DNA of 64,000 bases, taken from assembly GCF_009192765.1 (NCBI RefSeq), contig NZ_VOHQ01000005.1, positions 1 to 64,000 of the forward strand, in the 5' to 3' direction. This stretch comes from Agriterribacter humi (GTDB taxonomy: Bacteria > Bacteroidota > Bacteroidia > Chitinophagales > Chitinophagaceae). The notes under the pieces are model-generated. The model searched no databases. It saw only the letters and a program-made list of their open reading frames with translations, and was not told where the DNA came from. Shown here piece by piece: positions 35,485 through 44,956 of this stretch. The position numbers were made by a program, and so were the translations under genes. Every line of letters starts with the position of its first letter. Positions within the stretch are counted from its first letter, which is position 1.

Positions 35485-36762
35485 TTAAAAATCATTAAAG
35501 TTCCATGGTGCACGGTATGGTCTTGAGATCATAAGGTTGGCGAAATCATCATCAAATTTTTCCTTTTTGGGATTCCACTTCAGTGGTCTTTGTAATTCAT
35601 AGGCAATATTTACCGCATTACACACTGTTGCTGTACGGTGCCCGATCTCCACATCTGCTACAGGCTTCGTTCTTTTTTTAATGGCAGTGATCCAATCCTG
35701 GTGATGATTATTACTGTGGTATAATTTTTTGTCTGATGGCTTTAGCTGCAGCTTAACAATATTTTCCGGGTTCGACCTCAAAAAAGATCTTGATACCTCT
35801 ATTGTACCTTCTGTGCCTATAAACTGTATGGCATTCCCGTCGCCCCATTGTTTATGATTAACCACAATTCCACTAGCATAAGTAAAAGATAAGCCGCTTT
35901 GTGCCGCCGGTGTGGAAGGCGGGTTAAAGGCTACCGGGCCGGAATCGTCCATATCCAAAGCCCATTGTACAATGTCGAACATATGCGCTCCCCAATCGGT
36001 AATATACCCGCCTCCAAAGCCTCTGTATCCGCGCCACCACGCCCATGAATTGTCTTCGATTGGTGGTGATAATGTTGGATTATAACCCCTGTACAAAGAC
36101 GGACCAATCCACATATTCCAGTCGAGGTATTCCGGAACTGGCAGGGAGGGTAAATCGCATTGCTTTACCGGCTCTCCTACCGAAACATTAATTTCTTTCA
36201 CCTGTCCTATATAACCATTCAGCACCAGCTCACCTGCCTGTCTGAAATTGTATTGTGAGCGTTGCATGCTTCCGGTTTGCAACACCCGTTTGTATTTCCG
36301 CACAGCGTCTACCATTGCCCTGCCTTCGGCAATCGTTAAAGCCAGTGGCTTTTCGCAATAAATATCTTTACCGGCTTTTGCTGCGTCAATGGTTATTTGG
36401 GCATGCCAATGGTCCGGCGTGGCTACTACTACAGCATCAATATCTTTACGTTCCAGCAACTCCCGGTAATGGCCATACGCGGTTACATCAGCATTTGTCT
36501 TTTTTGCATTAGCTGTTTTTGCAAGGCTTACAAAATGTTCCAGTTTCTTTTTATCTGGGTCACAGGCAGCCAGTACCATAGTTTCGGGAACGGCGGATAT
36601 AGCTTTCAGCAACCCCCCTGCCTGTTTTCCATTCCCAATAAAGCCCAGGTTAATCCGGTCATTTGGCGCTAAAAACCCTTTTCCGCCCAACACATGCCGG
36701 GGAACGATGGTAAATGCTGCTGCTCCAATCAATGTGTTCTTTATAAAAGTTTTTCTTTGCAT
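35485..36762 (-). CDS. Secreted Gfo/Idh/MocA family oxidoreductase
   Basis: The 425-residue protein begins MQRKTFIKNTLIGAAAF, a Tat-like or Sec signal. The Rossmann core follows with NLGFIGNGKQAGG and the nucleotide-binding CEKPLA motif (DIYCEKPLAL, about residue 135). A conserved WRGYRGFGGGYITDWGAHMFD block carries the His. This is the exported branch common in Bacteroidota that oxidises sugars or glycosides with tightly bound NAD. Its substrate is not evident. The Crp gene follows on the same strand. Confidence 0.92.
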   Translation of the reverse strand: MQRKTFIKNTLIGAAAFTIVPRHVLGGKGFLAPNDRINLGFIGNGKQAGGLLKAISAVPETMVLAACDPDKKKLEHFVSLAKTANAKKTNADVTAYGHYRELLERKDIDAVVVATPDHWHAQITIDAAKAGKDIYCEKPLALTIAEGRAMVDAVRKYKRVLQTGSMQRSQYNFRQAGELVLNGYIGQVKEINVSVGEPVKQCDLPSLPVPEYLDWNMWIGPSLYRGYNPTLSPPIEDNSWAWWRGYRGFGGGYITDWGAHMFDIVQWALDMDDSGPVAFNPPSTPAAQSGLSFTYASGIVVNHKQWGDGNAIQFIGTEGTIEVSRSFLRSNPENIVKLQLKPSDKKLYHSNNHHQDWITAIKKRTKPVADVEIGHRTATVCNAVNIAYELQRPLKWNPKKEKFDDDFANLMISRPYRAPWNFNDF

Positions 36763-36954
36763 CTGTTTGTAAGTTTAGAATTGAACCTTAAATATAACCA
36801 GAATTCATATACTGCGATGCAGTAACTGACTGTAACGGTTCTCCTCAAAAATAAATCGCAGTTCATAAATATATATTGTCATTGCTGCCAGGAAAAAATA
36901 AACAGCAGGGTTTTTGTCGCAAACCACCCTTCAATTGTCGTCTTTATTTATACA

Positions 36955-37416
36955 TTATTGTGGCTTGCGAAAATCAAATGCTCCTTTTCGCAAATTAATT
37001 CCATATTCAAGATATGCTTTTAAGCAGGCAAGAAAGTTAGCCCAACCTTCGGTATTACCCTTCAGCCAGTTTATTCCTGTTTCATCGTTGTTCATGCCTT
37101 TTTCTGTTACGGTTACAACTGTTGAGTTGTTCTCCCGCGATGTGAGCGATATTTCTACCAGTAGCTCCTGTTGGTTGTCGCTCATCCAGTAGAAAGACAG
37201 GTATTGGTTTTGCACTATTTTACCAACACGTACCGGAACATCAATGTCAAATTCCGGAAAATTCCAAACCAATTGTTTGCCTTCCTCCATGATGCCTGTA
37301 CTTTGAGAAATGAAATAGTGGCTCATTTGGGCAGGATCCGTAATGGCTTCAAAAATTACCGTAGCCGGCTTTTGAATTTCAATCGCTGCTTTAATTTCAA
37401 GCGTTTGTGCTGTCAT
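36955..37416 (-). CDS. SRPBCC/AHSA1-like domain protein
   Basis: This 153-residue protein is a helix-grip (START-like) fold of the AHSA1 activator group. It begins LEIKAAIEIQKPATVIFEAIT, followed by a WNFPEFDIDVPVRVGKI strand block and the terminal helix GWANFLACLKAYLEYGI. Its ATG overlaps the stop of the preceding RpoA-CTD-like gene (ATGA), so the two are coupled. Single-domain members bind hydrophobic ligands, but no ligand is known here. Confidence 0.87.
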   Translation of the reverse strand: MTAQTLEIKAAIEIQKPATVIFEAITDPAQMSHYFISQSTGIMEEGKQLVWNFPEFDIDVPVRVGKIVQNQYLSFYWMSDNQQELLVEISLTSRENNSTVVTVTEKGMNNDETGINWLKGNTEGWANFLACLKAYLEYGINLRKGAFDFRKPQ

Positions 37417-37739
37417 ACTAAATCATTTTTTAAAGTTAGTCGTTTTGCTGCCAGAGCGGTCTTAAGTTTGGGAATGGCTGAAATACCCAACCCGTGCAGG
37501 GCCAATAATTCCTTTTCCGAAAATGCTGAAAGTTGCTTAGGAGTAGTAATTCCTTTAGCTTCCAGCGCACGCCTGGCGGGCGCAGAGAGAATAGATAAAA
37601 ATCCGTCATTGGGTTTGCGTTGCGCTTCACAAACCGGGCAGGTGGGACAATCGCTGCTCTTATAATATTTATGCCCGTTTTTACAGGTGCGCAAAGTTTT
37701 GTGCAGTGTTTTCGCTTTAGGATTCCTGCGCTCACTCAT
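37413..37739 (-). CDS. RNA polymerase alpha C-terminal-domain-like protein with zinc ribbon
   Basis: The 108-residue protein combines an N-terminal zinc-ribbon-like part and a helix-hairpin-helix module. The ribbon has Cys residues in TCKNGHKYYKSSDCPTCPVCE. The module reads ARRALEAKGITTPKQLSAFSEKELLALHGLGISAIPKLKTAL, here indicated by GITTPKQLSAF and LHGLGISAIPKL. The second part matches the DNA- and protein-contacting C-terminal domain of RNA polymerase alpha. It is coupled by 4-nt overlap to the SRPBCC gene. A role in transcription control is inference. Confidence 0.85.
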   Translation of the reverse strand: MSERRNPKAKTLHKTLRTCKNGHKYYKSSDCPTCPVCEAQRKPNDGFLSILSAPARRALEAKGITTPKQLSAFSEKELLALHGLGISAIPKLKTALAAKRLTLKNDLV

Positions 37740-37834
37740 TTCTGTATAAATTTTTAGATTTTGCCCAACGCATTTACTCGTTTACGGTGTAATTAAACAA
37801 GCATACATATTTTGCAGGTTCAATTATTTTGCCT

Positions 37835-38140
37835 TTAAAAATCATAATGTCTTTCTCCTTCCGGAATTTTTTCTACTGCTAAAATATTAGCCAATATGCT
37901 GTCCAGTACCTGGTGTAGATCTTTCTTATCCGGAACAGATTCAAAAAACACATCGGATAGCTCGTGTGTCTTAAGCGCTTTTATTTCTGTTATTAACTTT
38001 TTTGCTTCAATGAGGTATTCCTTCTCGTTTTCACAGGAGGAAGCCAGTAAACCAAATGGCAATGTGAGGTCGTGATTAAATTTTTCCGCCTCCACTATTA
38101 TTCCCTCATAAGCTTCTGAAGATAATTCATCTGTATCCAT
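37835..38140 (-). CDS. Hypothetical 101-residue acidic protein
   Basis: The protein is soluble and acidic, mostly helical, with the blocks LTLPFGLLASSCENEKEYLIEAKKL and DKKDLHQVLDSILANILAVE. I do not recognise the family. The ATG start at 38140 is good, and the codon pattern is like that of neighbours. It lies 52 nt from the OsmC gene on the same strand, so it may be in one operon with OsmC and the alpha-CTD-like gene. Confidence 0.65.
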   Translation of the reverse strand: MDTDELSSEAYEGIIVEAEKFNHDLTLPFGLLASSCENEKEYLIEAKKLITEIKALKTHELSDVFFESVPDKKDLHQVLDSILANILAVEKIPEGERHYDF

Positions 38141-38192
38141 AATAATTGGTATTTACCGTTATAAAAAAATTGAATCGGACAATTCACTCTGA

Positions 38193-38696
38193 TTATTTAT
38201 CGTAATATGTTTGTACCGGAACACCTTTAGTGAGGGTTTGATAAACAACACAATATCTTTCTGTTAACTTAGCCAGGCTGCTGATTTGTTCATCTGTTGC
38301 ATTTGAAGTGAAAGCAAAATACAGGCGGATGGCTATGAAGCCCACGGGCGCTTCTTTTGAAACGCCCAGGGTGCCGCGAAAATCAAGGTCTCCTTCCGCC
38401 CTGATACTTCCACCTGGTATTTCAACTCCTATTGCGGTGGCAACAGCACTTAAAGTAACGCCGGCACAGGCAACAAGCGCCTCGAGGAGCATATCGCCCG
38501 AACAGGCCAGCAACCCGTTTCCACCAGTAGCAGGATGCAATCCCGCTTCCACCAATGCCCTGCCAGTATCCACTTTACAGGATATCCCCTCCCCAATCTT
38601 TCCTTCAGCCTTTAAAGTAACGCATGCCATTTCAGGATCCCGCTGATAGCTTTCTTTTAAAGGCGCCTGAAGCTTTTTTAATTCAAAAGAGTTCAT
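38193..38696 (-). CDS. OsmC family peroxiredoxin-like protein
   Basis: The 167-residue protein has the OsmC/Ohr fold. The peroxidatic Cys is in LVACAGVTLSAVA (about residue 77) and the second Cys in ERYCVVYQTL near the end. The Arg in the N-terminal half fits the site. These proteins reduce organic hydroperoxides with lipoyl-type thiols. ATG 38696 is preferred over 38750, as it begins the conserved MNSFELKKL. It is the last gene of a divergent group facing the heavy-metal operon. Confidence 0.88.
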   Translation of the reverse strand: MNSFELKKLQAPLKESYQRDPEMACVTLKAEGKIGEGISCKVDTGRALVEAGLHPATGGNGLLACSGDMLLEALVACAGVTLSAVATAIGVEIPGGSIRAEGDLDFRGTLGVSKEAPVGFIAIRLYFAFTSNATDEQISSLAKLTERYCVVYQTLTKGVPVQTYYDK

Positions 38697-38945
38697 GGCT
38701 ATAGATTTTAACTCGCATATTAATGATGTAAAAGCCGTACTGTAAAACATCCTTAATTAGTGCCGGGTAAATATACCATGAATTAATTGTTAAAGAAAGG
38801 GAGGCAAGGCTATTATCCCGGGCAAAACACAAACAAAAAATTTCAAAACTCAAGAAATTCCATCTTGCCCAATATCATATAAAAGCACGACGAAACTCAT
38901 ACCCGCAAATGCCTGAAATATAAAACGCTTTCGTAACTTGCCGCC

Positions 38946-39326
38946 GTGAAACGGCTTACCGGCATATTGTTGCTCTCTTTACATATCCTGGCATTTACAG
39001 AATGTCATCAGTTGCTGCGTATTCCATACTTAATGCAGCATTTCCTGCAGCACCGTGCAGCCGATCCCAATATGAACTTCAGCGCATTTATCAAAATACA
39101 TTACCTCGGTCCTGTTATTGTTACCGACGATTTTAAGCAGGATCAGCAATTGCCTTTCCGAAGCGTGGATTGCCACATGCTCAATACCGCAGTTTGCATA
39201 TATGAGCCTGTTACAGTGGAAATTGATCCTCCCGCTGAAATACCGTCTGTATTCTATTGCTGTAATGAAACGAATAAGCCCCAGTTCTCTTCCTTTGATA
39301 TTTTTCAACCCCCACGCAAGTCCTGA
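38946..39326 (+). CDS. Small exported protein at the head of the metal-efflux operon
   Basis: The 126-residue product starts at GTG with a signal peptide (KRLTGILLLSLHILAFTE) and continues HQLLRIPYLMQHFLQHRA. A His-rich stretch and a Cys pair (DCHML..FYCCNE) follow, and could bind metal. Similar proteins of about 120 residues precede CusA-type genes in many Bacteroidota (from memory). It ends 43 nt before the RND gene. A metal-binding or chaperone role is inferred. Confidence 0.7.
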   Translation: MKRLTGILLLSLHILAFTECHQLLRIPYLMQHFLQHRAADPNMNFSAFIKIHYLGPVIVTDDFKQDQQLPFRSVDCHMLNTAVCIYEPVTVEIDPPAEIPSVFYCCNETNKPQFSSFDIFQPPRKS

Positions 39327-39369
39327 GTGATATAGACTGACTATTTATTTACAGGCCAAACCATTTTAC

Positions 39370-42300
39370 ATGTTAAATGCTATTATTCGCTTTTCCGTAA
39401 GGAACAAGCTGATCGTAGGTTTATTTACCCTGGCGCTCATTGTGTGGGGTACCATAGACCTTAGAAATTTACCGATTGACGCTCTGCCCGATATTACCAG
39501 CAACCAGGTGCAGATCATTACCGTATCGCCTTCATTGGCCGCTCCCGAAGTAGAAAGGCTGATCACTTTCCCGCTGGAACAGGCCAATGCCAATATTCCC
39601 GGCATAAAAGAAATGCGTTCCATTTCCAGGTTTGGTTTATCGGTGGTTACTGTGGTGTTCAGCGATGAGACAGATCTGTACTGGGCCCGCCAGCAGGTAG
39701 GCGAAAGGCTGAACCTGGTGCGTGAACAAATACCATCCAGCGCAGGAAACCCCGAACTGGCGCCGGCAACCACAGGTATTGGAGAAATTTATCAATATGT
39801 GCTGCGGCCCAAAAAAGGCTATGAGGGGAAATACGACCTGGCTGAACTGCGCTCCATTCAGGACTGGATAGTAAGAAAGCAATTGCTGGGAACACCCGGT
39901 GTGGCCGATGTAAGCAGCTTTGGCGGCTATTTGAAGCAATACGAAATTGCCGTGCGGCCGGATCACCTGAAGAGCATGGATATTACTATTGCAGATGTAT
40001 TTAACGCATTGGAAAAAAACAACCAGAATTCCGGCGGCGCCTATATTGAAAAAGGCCCGGCTGCATTGTTTATTCGTACCGAAGGATTGGCAACCACTAT
40101 CGGGGAACTGGAAAAAATATTTGTAAAGCATACCACATCGGGCATTCCAGTGTATATGAAGGATGTAGCGGAAGTGCGTATTGGACATGCTATACGTTAC
40201 GGCGCCATGACCTATAAAGACGAAGGAGAAGTAGCCGGAGCAGTGGTGCTGATGCTGAAGGGCGCCAATGCATCGCAGGTAATAAAAGATGTAAAAACAA
40301 GAATAAAACAAATCCGGACAACATTGCCGGAAGATATTGTACTGGAATCTTTTTACGACCGTACTAAAATGGTGGATAATGCCATTGGTACCGTAAAAAC
40401 CAACCTGCTTGAAGGCGCCCTGATCGTAATTTTTGTACTCGTATTATTTTTGGGCAATTTCAGGGCAGGTTTGATTGTGGCATCGGTTATTCCGCTGTCT
40501 ATGCTCTTTGCCGTTATTTTAATGAATCTCTTTGGCGTATCGGGCAACCTTATGAGCCTTGGTGCACTGGATTTTGGGTTGATCGTAGATGGGGCGGTCA
40601 TTATTGTGGAAGCGGTATTACACCGGCTTTCGCATAGCAAATCCTTTGCTGGTATGAACCGCATTACGCAAAACCGGTTGAATGAGGAAGTGGAATCTTC
40701 AGCAGGCAAGATGATGAACTCGGCCGTGTTCGGACAGATCATTATCCTCATCGTGTATTTGCCCATTCTTACCCTTACCGGTATTGAAGGAAAAATGTTC
40801 CGGCCCATGGCGCAAACCGTTTCTTTTGCGTTGATCGGCGCCTTTTTACTTTCGCTTACCTATGTACCCATGATGTCTTCGCTCTTTTTAAGCAAAAAAT
40901 TGAAGCATAAAGATACATGGGCCGATAAGATGATGAAAACATTGCAGGGATGGTATCAGCCTTTACTGAAAAAAGCGCTGGCTTTTCCGAAAGCGGTGGT
41001 AGGATTTGCCATAGTATTATTTTTAATAGCAGCTTTTATCATGAGCCGCCTGGGTGGTGAATTTATTCCCAAGCTGGAAGAAGGTGATTTTGCCGTAGAC
41101 GCCCGCCTGCTTGCTGGCAGTTCATTAACCGAAACCATTAAACAAACCCAGAAGGCGGCGGCTATTTTACAAGGCCGTTTTCCGGAAGTAGAAAAGATTG
41201 TAACCCGTATTGGTTCAAGTGAAATACCTACCGACCCCATGCCGCTGGAAATGACGGATATTATAATCACCTTAAAACCAAAAAAGGAATGGACTTCTGC
41301 TTCATCTTTTGATGAGTTGGCCAATAAAATGAGCAAGGCATTAGAAGAAATACCGGGCATGACCAACGGTTTTCAATATCCCGTGCAGATGCGTTTTAAT
41401 GAACTGATATCGGGCGCCCGCCAGGACATTGTATGTAAAATTTTTGGTGAGGATTTAGACAGCCTTTCGGCCTATGCCAATCAAATGGGAAATATGGTGT
41501 CTACCGTAGAAGGAGCCAAGGATATTTATATAGAAACCGTAACGGGTTTGCCCCAGATTGTAATAAAATATAACCGGGAGGCAATGGCACATTACCAATT
41601 GAATGTGGCGGATGTAAACCAGGTAATACGTACAGCTTTTGCCGGCGAAGCAGCGGGAATAGTTTATGAAGGTGAACGGCGCTACGATCTTGTGGTGCGA
41701 TTGCAGGATGACGAGCGTAATGATGTTTCCGATGTTCAGCAATTGCTGATCCCTACCCCTGGCGGACTGCAGGTACCGCTGTACCAGGTGGCTACGGTTG
41801 AAATAAAAGAAGGGCCTAACCAGATACAACGTGAAAATGCGCAACGGAGAATTATTGTTGGTTTTAATGTAAGAGGAAGGGATGTGGAATCGGTAGTGAA
41901 TGAACTGAGTGAAAAAGTGAACCAACAAATAAAATTCCCGGCCGGTTACTATGTAAAATATGGCGGACAATTTGAAAACCTGGTGGAAGCCACGCAGCGC
42001 TTATCTATTGCTGTTCCCGTGGCCTTACTGCTGATACTGGTGCTCTTGTATTTCGCTTTTGGATCCCTGAAGTATGGCCTGCTTATTTTTTCCGCCATTC
42101 CTTTATCTGCCATTGGCGGGATATTAGCGTTATGGATCAGGGATATGCCATTTAGTATTTCAGCAGGAGTAGGTTTTATTGCTTTGTTTGGCGTAGCGGT
42201 ATTAAATGGCATCGTACTGATAGCAGAATTTAACCGGTTAAAGCAAACAGGACTACAGGACATTCAACAAATTATTATGGAAGGAACACAAATAAGGCTT

Positions 42301-43731
42301 CGCCCCGTACTAATGACGGCCAGCGTGGCCTCACTGGGTTTTATGCCAATGGCTTTAAGCCATGGAGCCGGCGCTGAAGTGCAGCGGCCGTTGGCTACCG
42401 TTGTAATTGGCGGATTAATGACTGCCACAATGCTTACATTGGTTGTGCTGCCGGTTTTATACCGCTGGTTTGAAAAAGGAGGAATGAAAAAAATGAAGAT
42501 AAAGCCTCCTGCAACGATAATATTGTTTTTGGGGCTATGCAGCGCTGTACAAGGCCAACAAAGGGTAACGCTGGAGGAAATGCTGAAAATGGGCAGTGAA
42601 CAGAATCTTAATTTGCAATCCATAAAAAAAGAAACGGATTACTGGAAGCAATTGCAGACAGGTGTTTTTGATCCGGGCAAAACCCAGTTGGGTGGCGAAT
42701 ACGGGGGCATCAACGGCATAAAAAATGACACCCGCTTTTTTGTAAGCCAGGGTTTTAACCTGCCGGTAGTATACCGCCGCCAGCGGCAATTGTATAAAAA
42801 TGAGCAAACCGCACAGGAGCAGTTGGCCAACTGGAAACAAGCGGAGCTGCAACGGGGAATTAAAAGCGTGTTTTATAGATTGGCCGATGGATTGGAAAGA
42901 AAGAAATTATTGCAGCGGTTAGATTCGGTATACAGTCGCTTTCAGCAATCGGCAGACCTGCGTTTAAAAGCAGGAGAAAGCAATGTGCTGGAAAAAACCA
43001 CCGCCGATGCACAGTTGCAACAGTTACAATTACAACAGCAGCAATTAGACGCCGATATACTGATATTGCAACAGCAATTGCAATGGCTTCTCAATACGGA
43101 TGAACTTTTTCTTCCGGCATATGCCACTTTAAAAATGGAAGATATTGCTTTGATGGCTGATACAACTTCTGTGGCTACTCACCCGCAAATACAGTATAAT
43201 AAATTGCAGGAACTAACAGCAGCAGCACAAACCAGTGTTGAAAAAACAAAGTTATCGCCCGACTTTTCTGTTGGCTACAGCAACCAGTCTATTATTGGTT
43301 ATCACAGTGAAGATGGTATCAGCCAAAAGTATTATAGTAGCAGCAACCGCTTTCATATTGCCAATGTAACCGTTGGCATTCCATTGTTTAACAGCGCCAC
43401 AAAAGCAAGGATTAAAGCGGGCAGGGTACATGAAGAAGTGGCGAAGCTGCATACAAAAGCAACGGAGCAATACATAAAACACAATCTTCAGCAACTTATG
43501 GCAGCATACAAAAAAGAGCTGAACAACCTGGCATATTATGAAAACACCGGATTGCAGCAGGCCGAACTGATCATAAAAACAGCAAGACTGAGTTTTGAGA
43601 ACGGCGAAATAAGTTATTTAGAATGGACTGCACTGATGAACAATGCAGTGAATATCCAGTTGAATTATATGGATGCTGTGCACCAATACAATCAAACCCT
43701 TATTGAATTAGAATACTTAACCGGAAAATAA
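39370..43731 (+). CDS. CusA/CzcA heavy-metal RND transporter fused to a TolC-like channel
   Basis: Residues 1 to about 1035 are a CusA/CzcA-type RND pump: 12 membrane helices, the TM4 motif DFGLIVDGAVIIVEAV with one Asp (HME class), and the repeat-half FGVAVLNGIVLI. From residue 1039 (MKKMKIKPPATIILF) a signal-peptide-like segment ending SAVQGQ begins a complete TolC-like outer membrane factor of about 415 residues. Total length is 1453, against about 1040 for a bare pump. The fused form is common in Bacteroidota; the junction helix suggests cleavage after export. Substrate ions are likely Cu, Ag, Zn, Co or Ni. Confidence 0.92.
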   Translation: MLNAIIRFSVRNKLIVGLFTLALIVWGTIDLRNLPIDALPDITSNQVQIITVSPSLAAPEVERLITFPLEQANANIPGIKEMRSISRFGLSVVTVVFSDETDLYWARQQVGERLNLVREQIPSSAGNPELAPATTGIGEIYQYVLRPKKGYEGKYDLAELRSIQDWIVRKQLLGTPGVADVSSFGGYLKQYEIAVRPDHLKSMDITIADVFNALEKNNQNSGGAYIEKGPAALFIRTEGLATTIGELEKIFVKHTTSGIPVYMKDVAEVRIGHAIRYGAMTYKDEGEVAGAVVLMLKGANASQVIKDVKTRIKQIRTTLPEDIVLESFYDRTKMVDNAIGTVKTNLLEGALIVIFVLVLFLGNFRAGLIVASVIPLSMLFAVILMNLFGVSGNLMSLGALDFGLIVDGAVIIVEAVLHRLSHSKSFAGMNRITQNRLNEEVESSAGKMMNSAVFGQIIILIVYLPILTLTGIEGKMFRPMAQTVSFALIGAFLLSLTYVPMMSSLFLSKKLKHKDTWADKMMKTLQGWYQPLLKKALAFPKAVVGFAIVLFLIAAFIMSRLGGEFIPKLEEGDFAVDARLLAGSSLTETIKQTQKAAAILQGRFPEVEKIVTRIGSSEIPTDPMPLEMTDIIITLKPKKEWTSASSFDELANKMSKALEEIPGMTNGFQYPVQMRFNELISGARQDIVCKIFGEDLDSLSAYANQMGNMVSTVEGAKDIYIETVTGLPQIVIKYNREAMAHYQLNVADVNQVIRTAFAGEAAGIVYEGERRYDLVVRLQDDERNDVSDVQQLLIPTPGGLQVPLYQVATVEIKEGPNQIQRENAQRRIIVGFNVRGRDVESVVNELSEKVNQQIKFPAGYYVKYGGQFENLVEATQRLSIAVPVALLLILVLLYFAFGSLKYGLLIFSAIPLSAIGGILALWIRDMPFSISAGVGFIALFGVAVLNGIVLIAEFNRLKQTGLQDIQQIIMEGTQIRLRPVLMTASVASLGFMPMALSHGAGAEVQRPLATVVIGGLMTATMLTLVVLPVLYRWFEKGGMKKMKIKPPATIILFLGLCSAVQGQQRVTLEEMLKMGSEQNLNLQSIKKETDYWKQLQTGVFDPGKTQLGGEYGGINGIKNDTRFFVSQGFNLPVVYRRQRQLYKNEQTAQEQLANWKQAELQRGIKSVFYRLADGLERKKLLQRLDSVYSRFQQSADLRLKAGESNVLEKTTADAQLQQLQLQQQQLDADILILQQQLQWLLNTDELFLPAYATLKMEDIALMADTTSVATHPQIQYNKLQELTAAAQTSVEKTKLSPDFSVGYSNQSIIGYHSEDGISQKYYSSSNRFHIANVTVGIPLFNSATKARIKAGRVHEEVAKLHTKATEQYIKHNLQQLMAAYKKELNNLAYYENTGLQQAELIIKTARLSFENGEISYLEWTALMNNAVNIQLNYMDAVHQYNQTLIELEYLTGK

Positions 43732-43736
43732 AATTT

Positions 43737-44867
43737 ATGCGTTATCTATATATCATTGTATGGCTTGGACTAATGACAGCCTGCACTTCAAAAAAACAAC
43801 AGGAGGAAAAACAAACCCCTGTATCTGAAAATGCAGTAACGCTTACCGCAGCGCAAATTAAAAATGCGGGTATTGAAACCGGGACGATCCAAAAACAATC
43901 GCTCAACAGCGAGCTTAAAGTGCATGGACTGGTGGACGTGCCCCCGCAAAATATTGTTTCGATCAGCTTTCCATTGGGTGGTTACCTCAAAAACACAAAG
44001 TTGCTGCCGGGTATGCATGTAAATAAAGGAGAGACAATTGCTATTATGGAAGATCAGTCCCTGATACAATTGCAACAGGACTACCTGGTAGCGAAAGCAA
44101 AATTGCAGTATACGGAAAAAGATTTTGAAAGGCAAAAGATGCTGAATGAAAGCAAGGTAAACGCGGATAAGATTTACCAGCAGGCACAGGCGGATTTTTC
44201 TTCACAAAAAGTATTGGTAAAAGGGTATAGTGAAAAGCTCAAACTGGTTGGTATTAATCCCGAAAAGCTGAATGAAAATACGATTTCAAGAAGCGTGCCC
44301 CTGTATTCACCTATCAACGGATTTGTTTCCAAAGTAAATGTGAATATTGGTAAATATGTGAACGCATCGGATGTGTTGTTTGAACTCATTAACCCTGCAG
44401 ACATACATGCCGCGCTTACTGTATTTGAGAAAGACCTGGGTAAAGTAAAGCCCAAACAAAAAGTAATGGTCACTTTTGTAGATGATCCTTCTACTGAATA
44501 TGAGTGTGAAGTAATACTGGTAACTAAAAATGTAGATGACAACCGCAGCGCTTTAGTGCATTGTCATTTTGAAGAACAGCCCAAACAATTGTTGCCGGGT
44601 ATGTTTATAAATGCAAGGATCAAAGTAACCAATGCACAGGTAACTGCCGTGCCTGAAGCGGCCGTAGTACGGTATGGCAATAACGAGTTTGTGGTTGAAT
44701 ACAGGGGAAATAACAGTTTTCATCTTTTGCCGGTTCAAACAGGAATGAAAGAAGATGGGATGGTGGAAATTATAAGTGAGGATAATGATCTTACGGGTAA
44801 AACAGTAATCATTAAAAACGCCTATGCGGTATTGTCGCAGATGAAGAATGCGGGAGAAGAGGAATGA
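43737..44867 (+). CDS. Efflux RND periplasmic adaptor lipoprotein (CusB/CzcB type)
   Basis: The 376-residue protein has a lipobox (GLMTAC, Cys 16) and membrane-fusion architecture. An N-terminal beta-barrel with ISFPLGGYLKNTKLLPG comes first. A helical hairpin (EDQSLIQLQQDYLVAKAK), a lipoyl-like half and a final membrane-proximal region follow. It lies 5 nt after the pump and closes the metal operon. A palindrome follows 5 nt beyond its stop. As the adaptor, it joins the inner pump to the fused outer channel. Confidence 0.92.
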   Translation: MRYLYIIVWLGLMTACTSKKQQEEKQTPVSENAVTLTAAQIKNAGIETGTIQKQSLNSELKVHGLVDVPPQNIVSISFPLGGYLKNTKLLPGMHVNKGETIAIMEDQSLIQLQQDYLVAKAKLQYTEKDFERQKMLNESKVNADKIYQQAQADFSSQKVLVKGYSEKLKLVGINPEKLNENTISRSVPLYSPINGFVSKVNVNIGKYVNASDVLFELINPADIHAALTVFEKDLGKVKPKQKVMVTFVDDPSTEYECEVILVTKNVDDNRSALVHCHFEEQPKQLLPGMFINARIKVTNAQVTAVPEAAVVRYGNNEFVVEYRGNNSFHLLPVQTGMKEDGMVEIISEDNDLTGKTVIIKNAYAVLSQMKNAGEEE

Positions 44868-44872
44868 GCAGG

Positions 44873-44918
44873 CCTGTTAGATTTGCAGGGCGGAAGGCAG
44901 CGCAGCAAATCTAACAGG
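44873..44918. repeat. Long inverted repeat after the metal-efflux operon
   Basis: CCTGTTAGATTTGC (44873-44886) and GCAAATCTAACAGG (44905-44918) are exact inverse copies, a 14-bp stem around an 18-nt loop. The left arm begins 5 nt after the stop codon. There is no T run, so this may be a dispersed palindrome, not a classic terminator. Confidence 0.6.
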
Positions 44919-44956
44919 ACTAAGCCAAATAATGTATCTTTAACCTCATTCTTATT

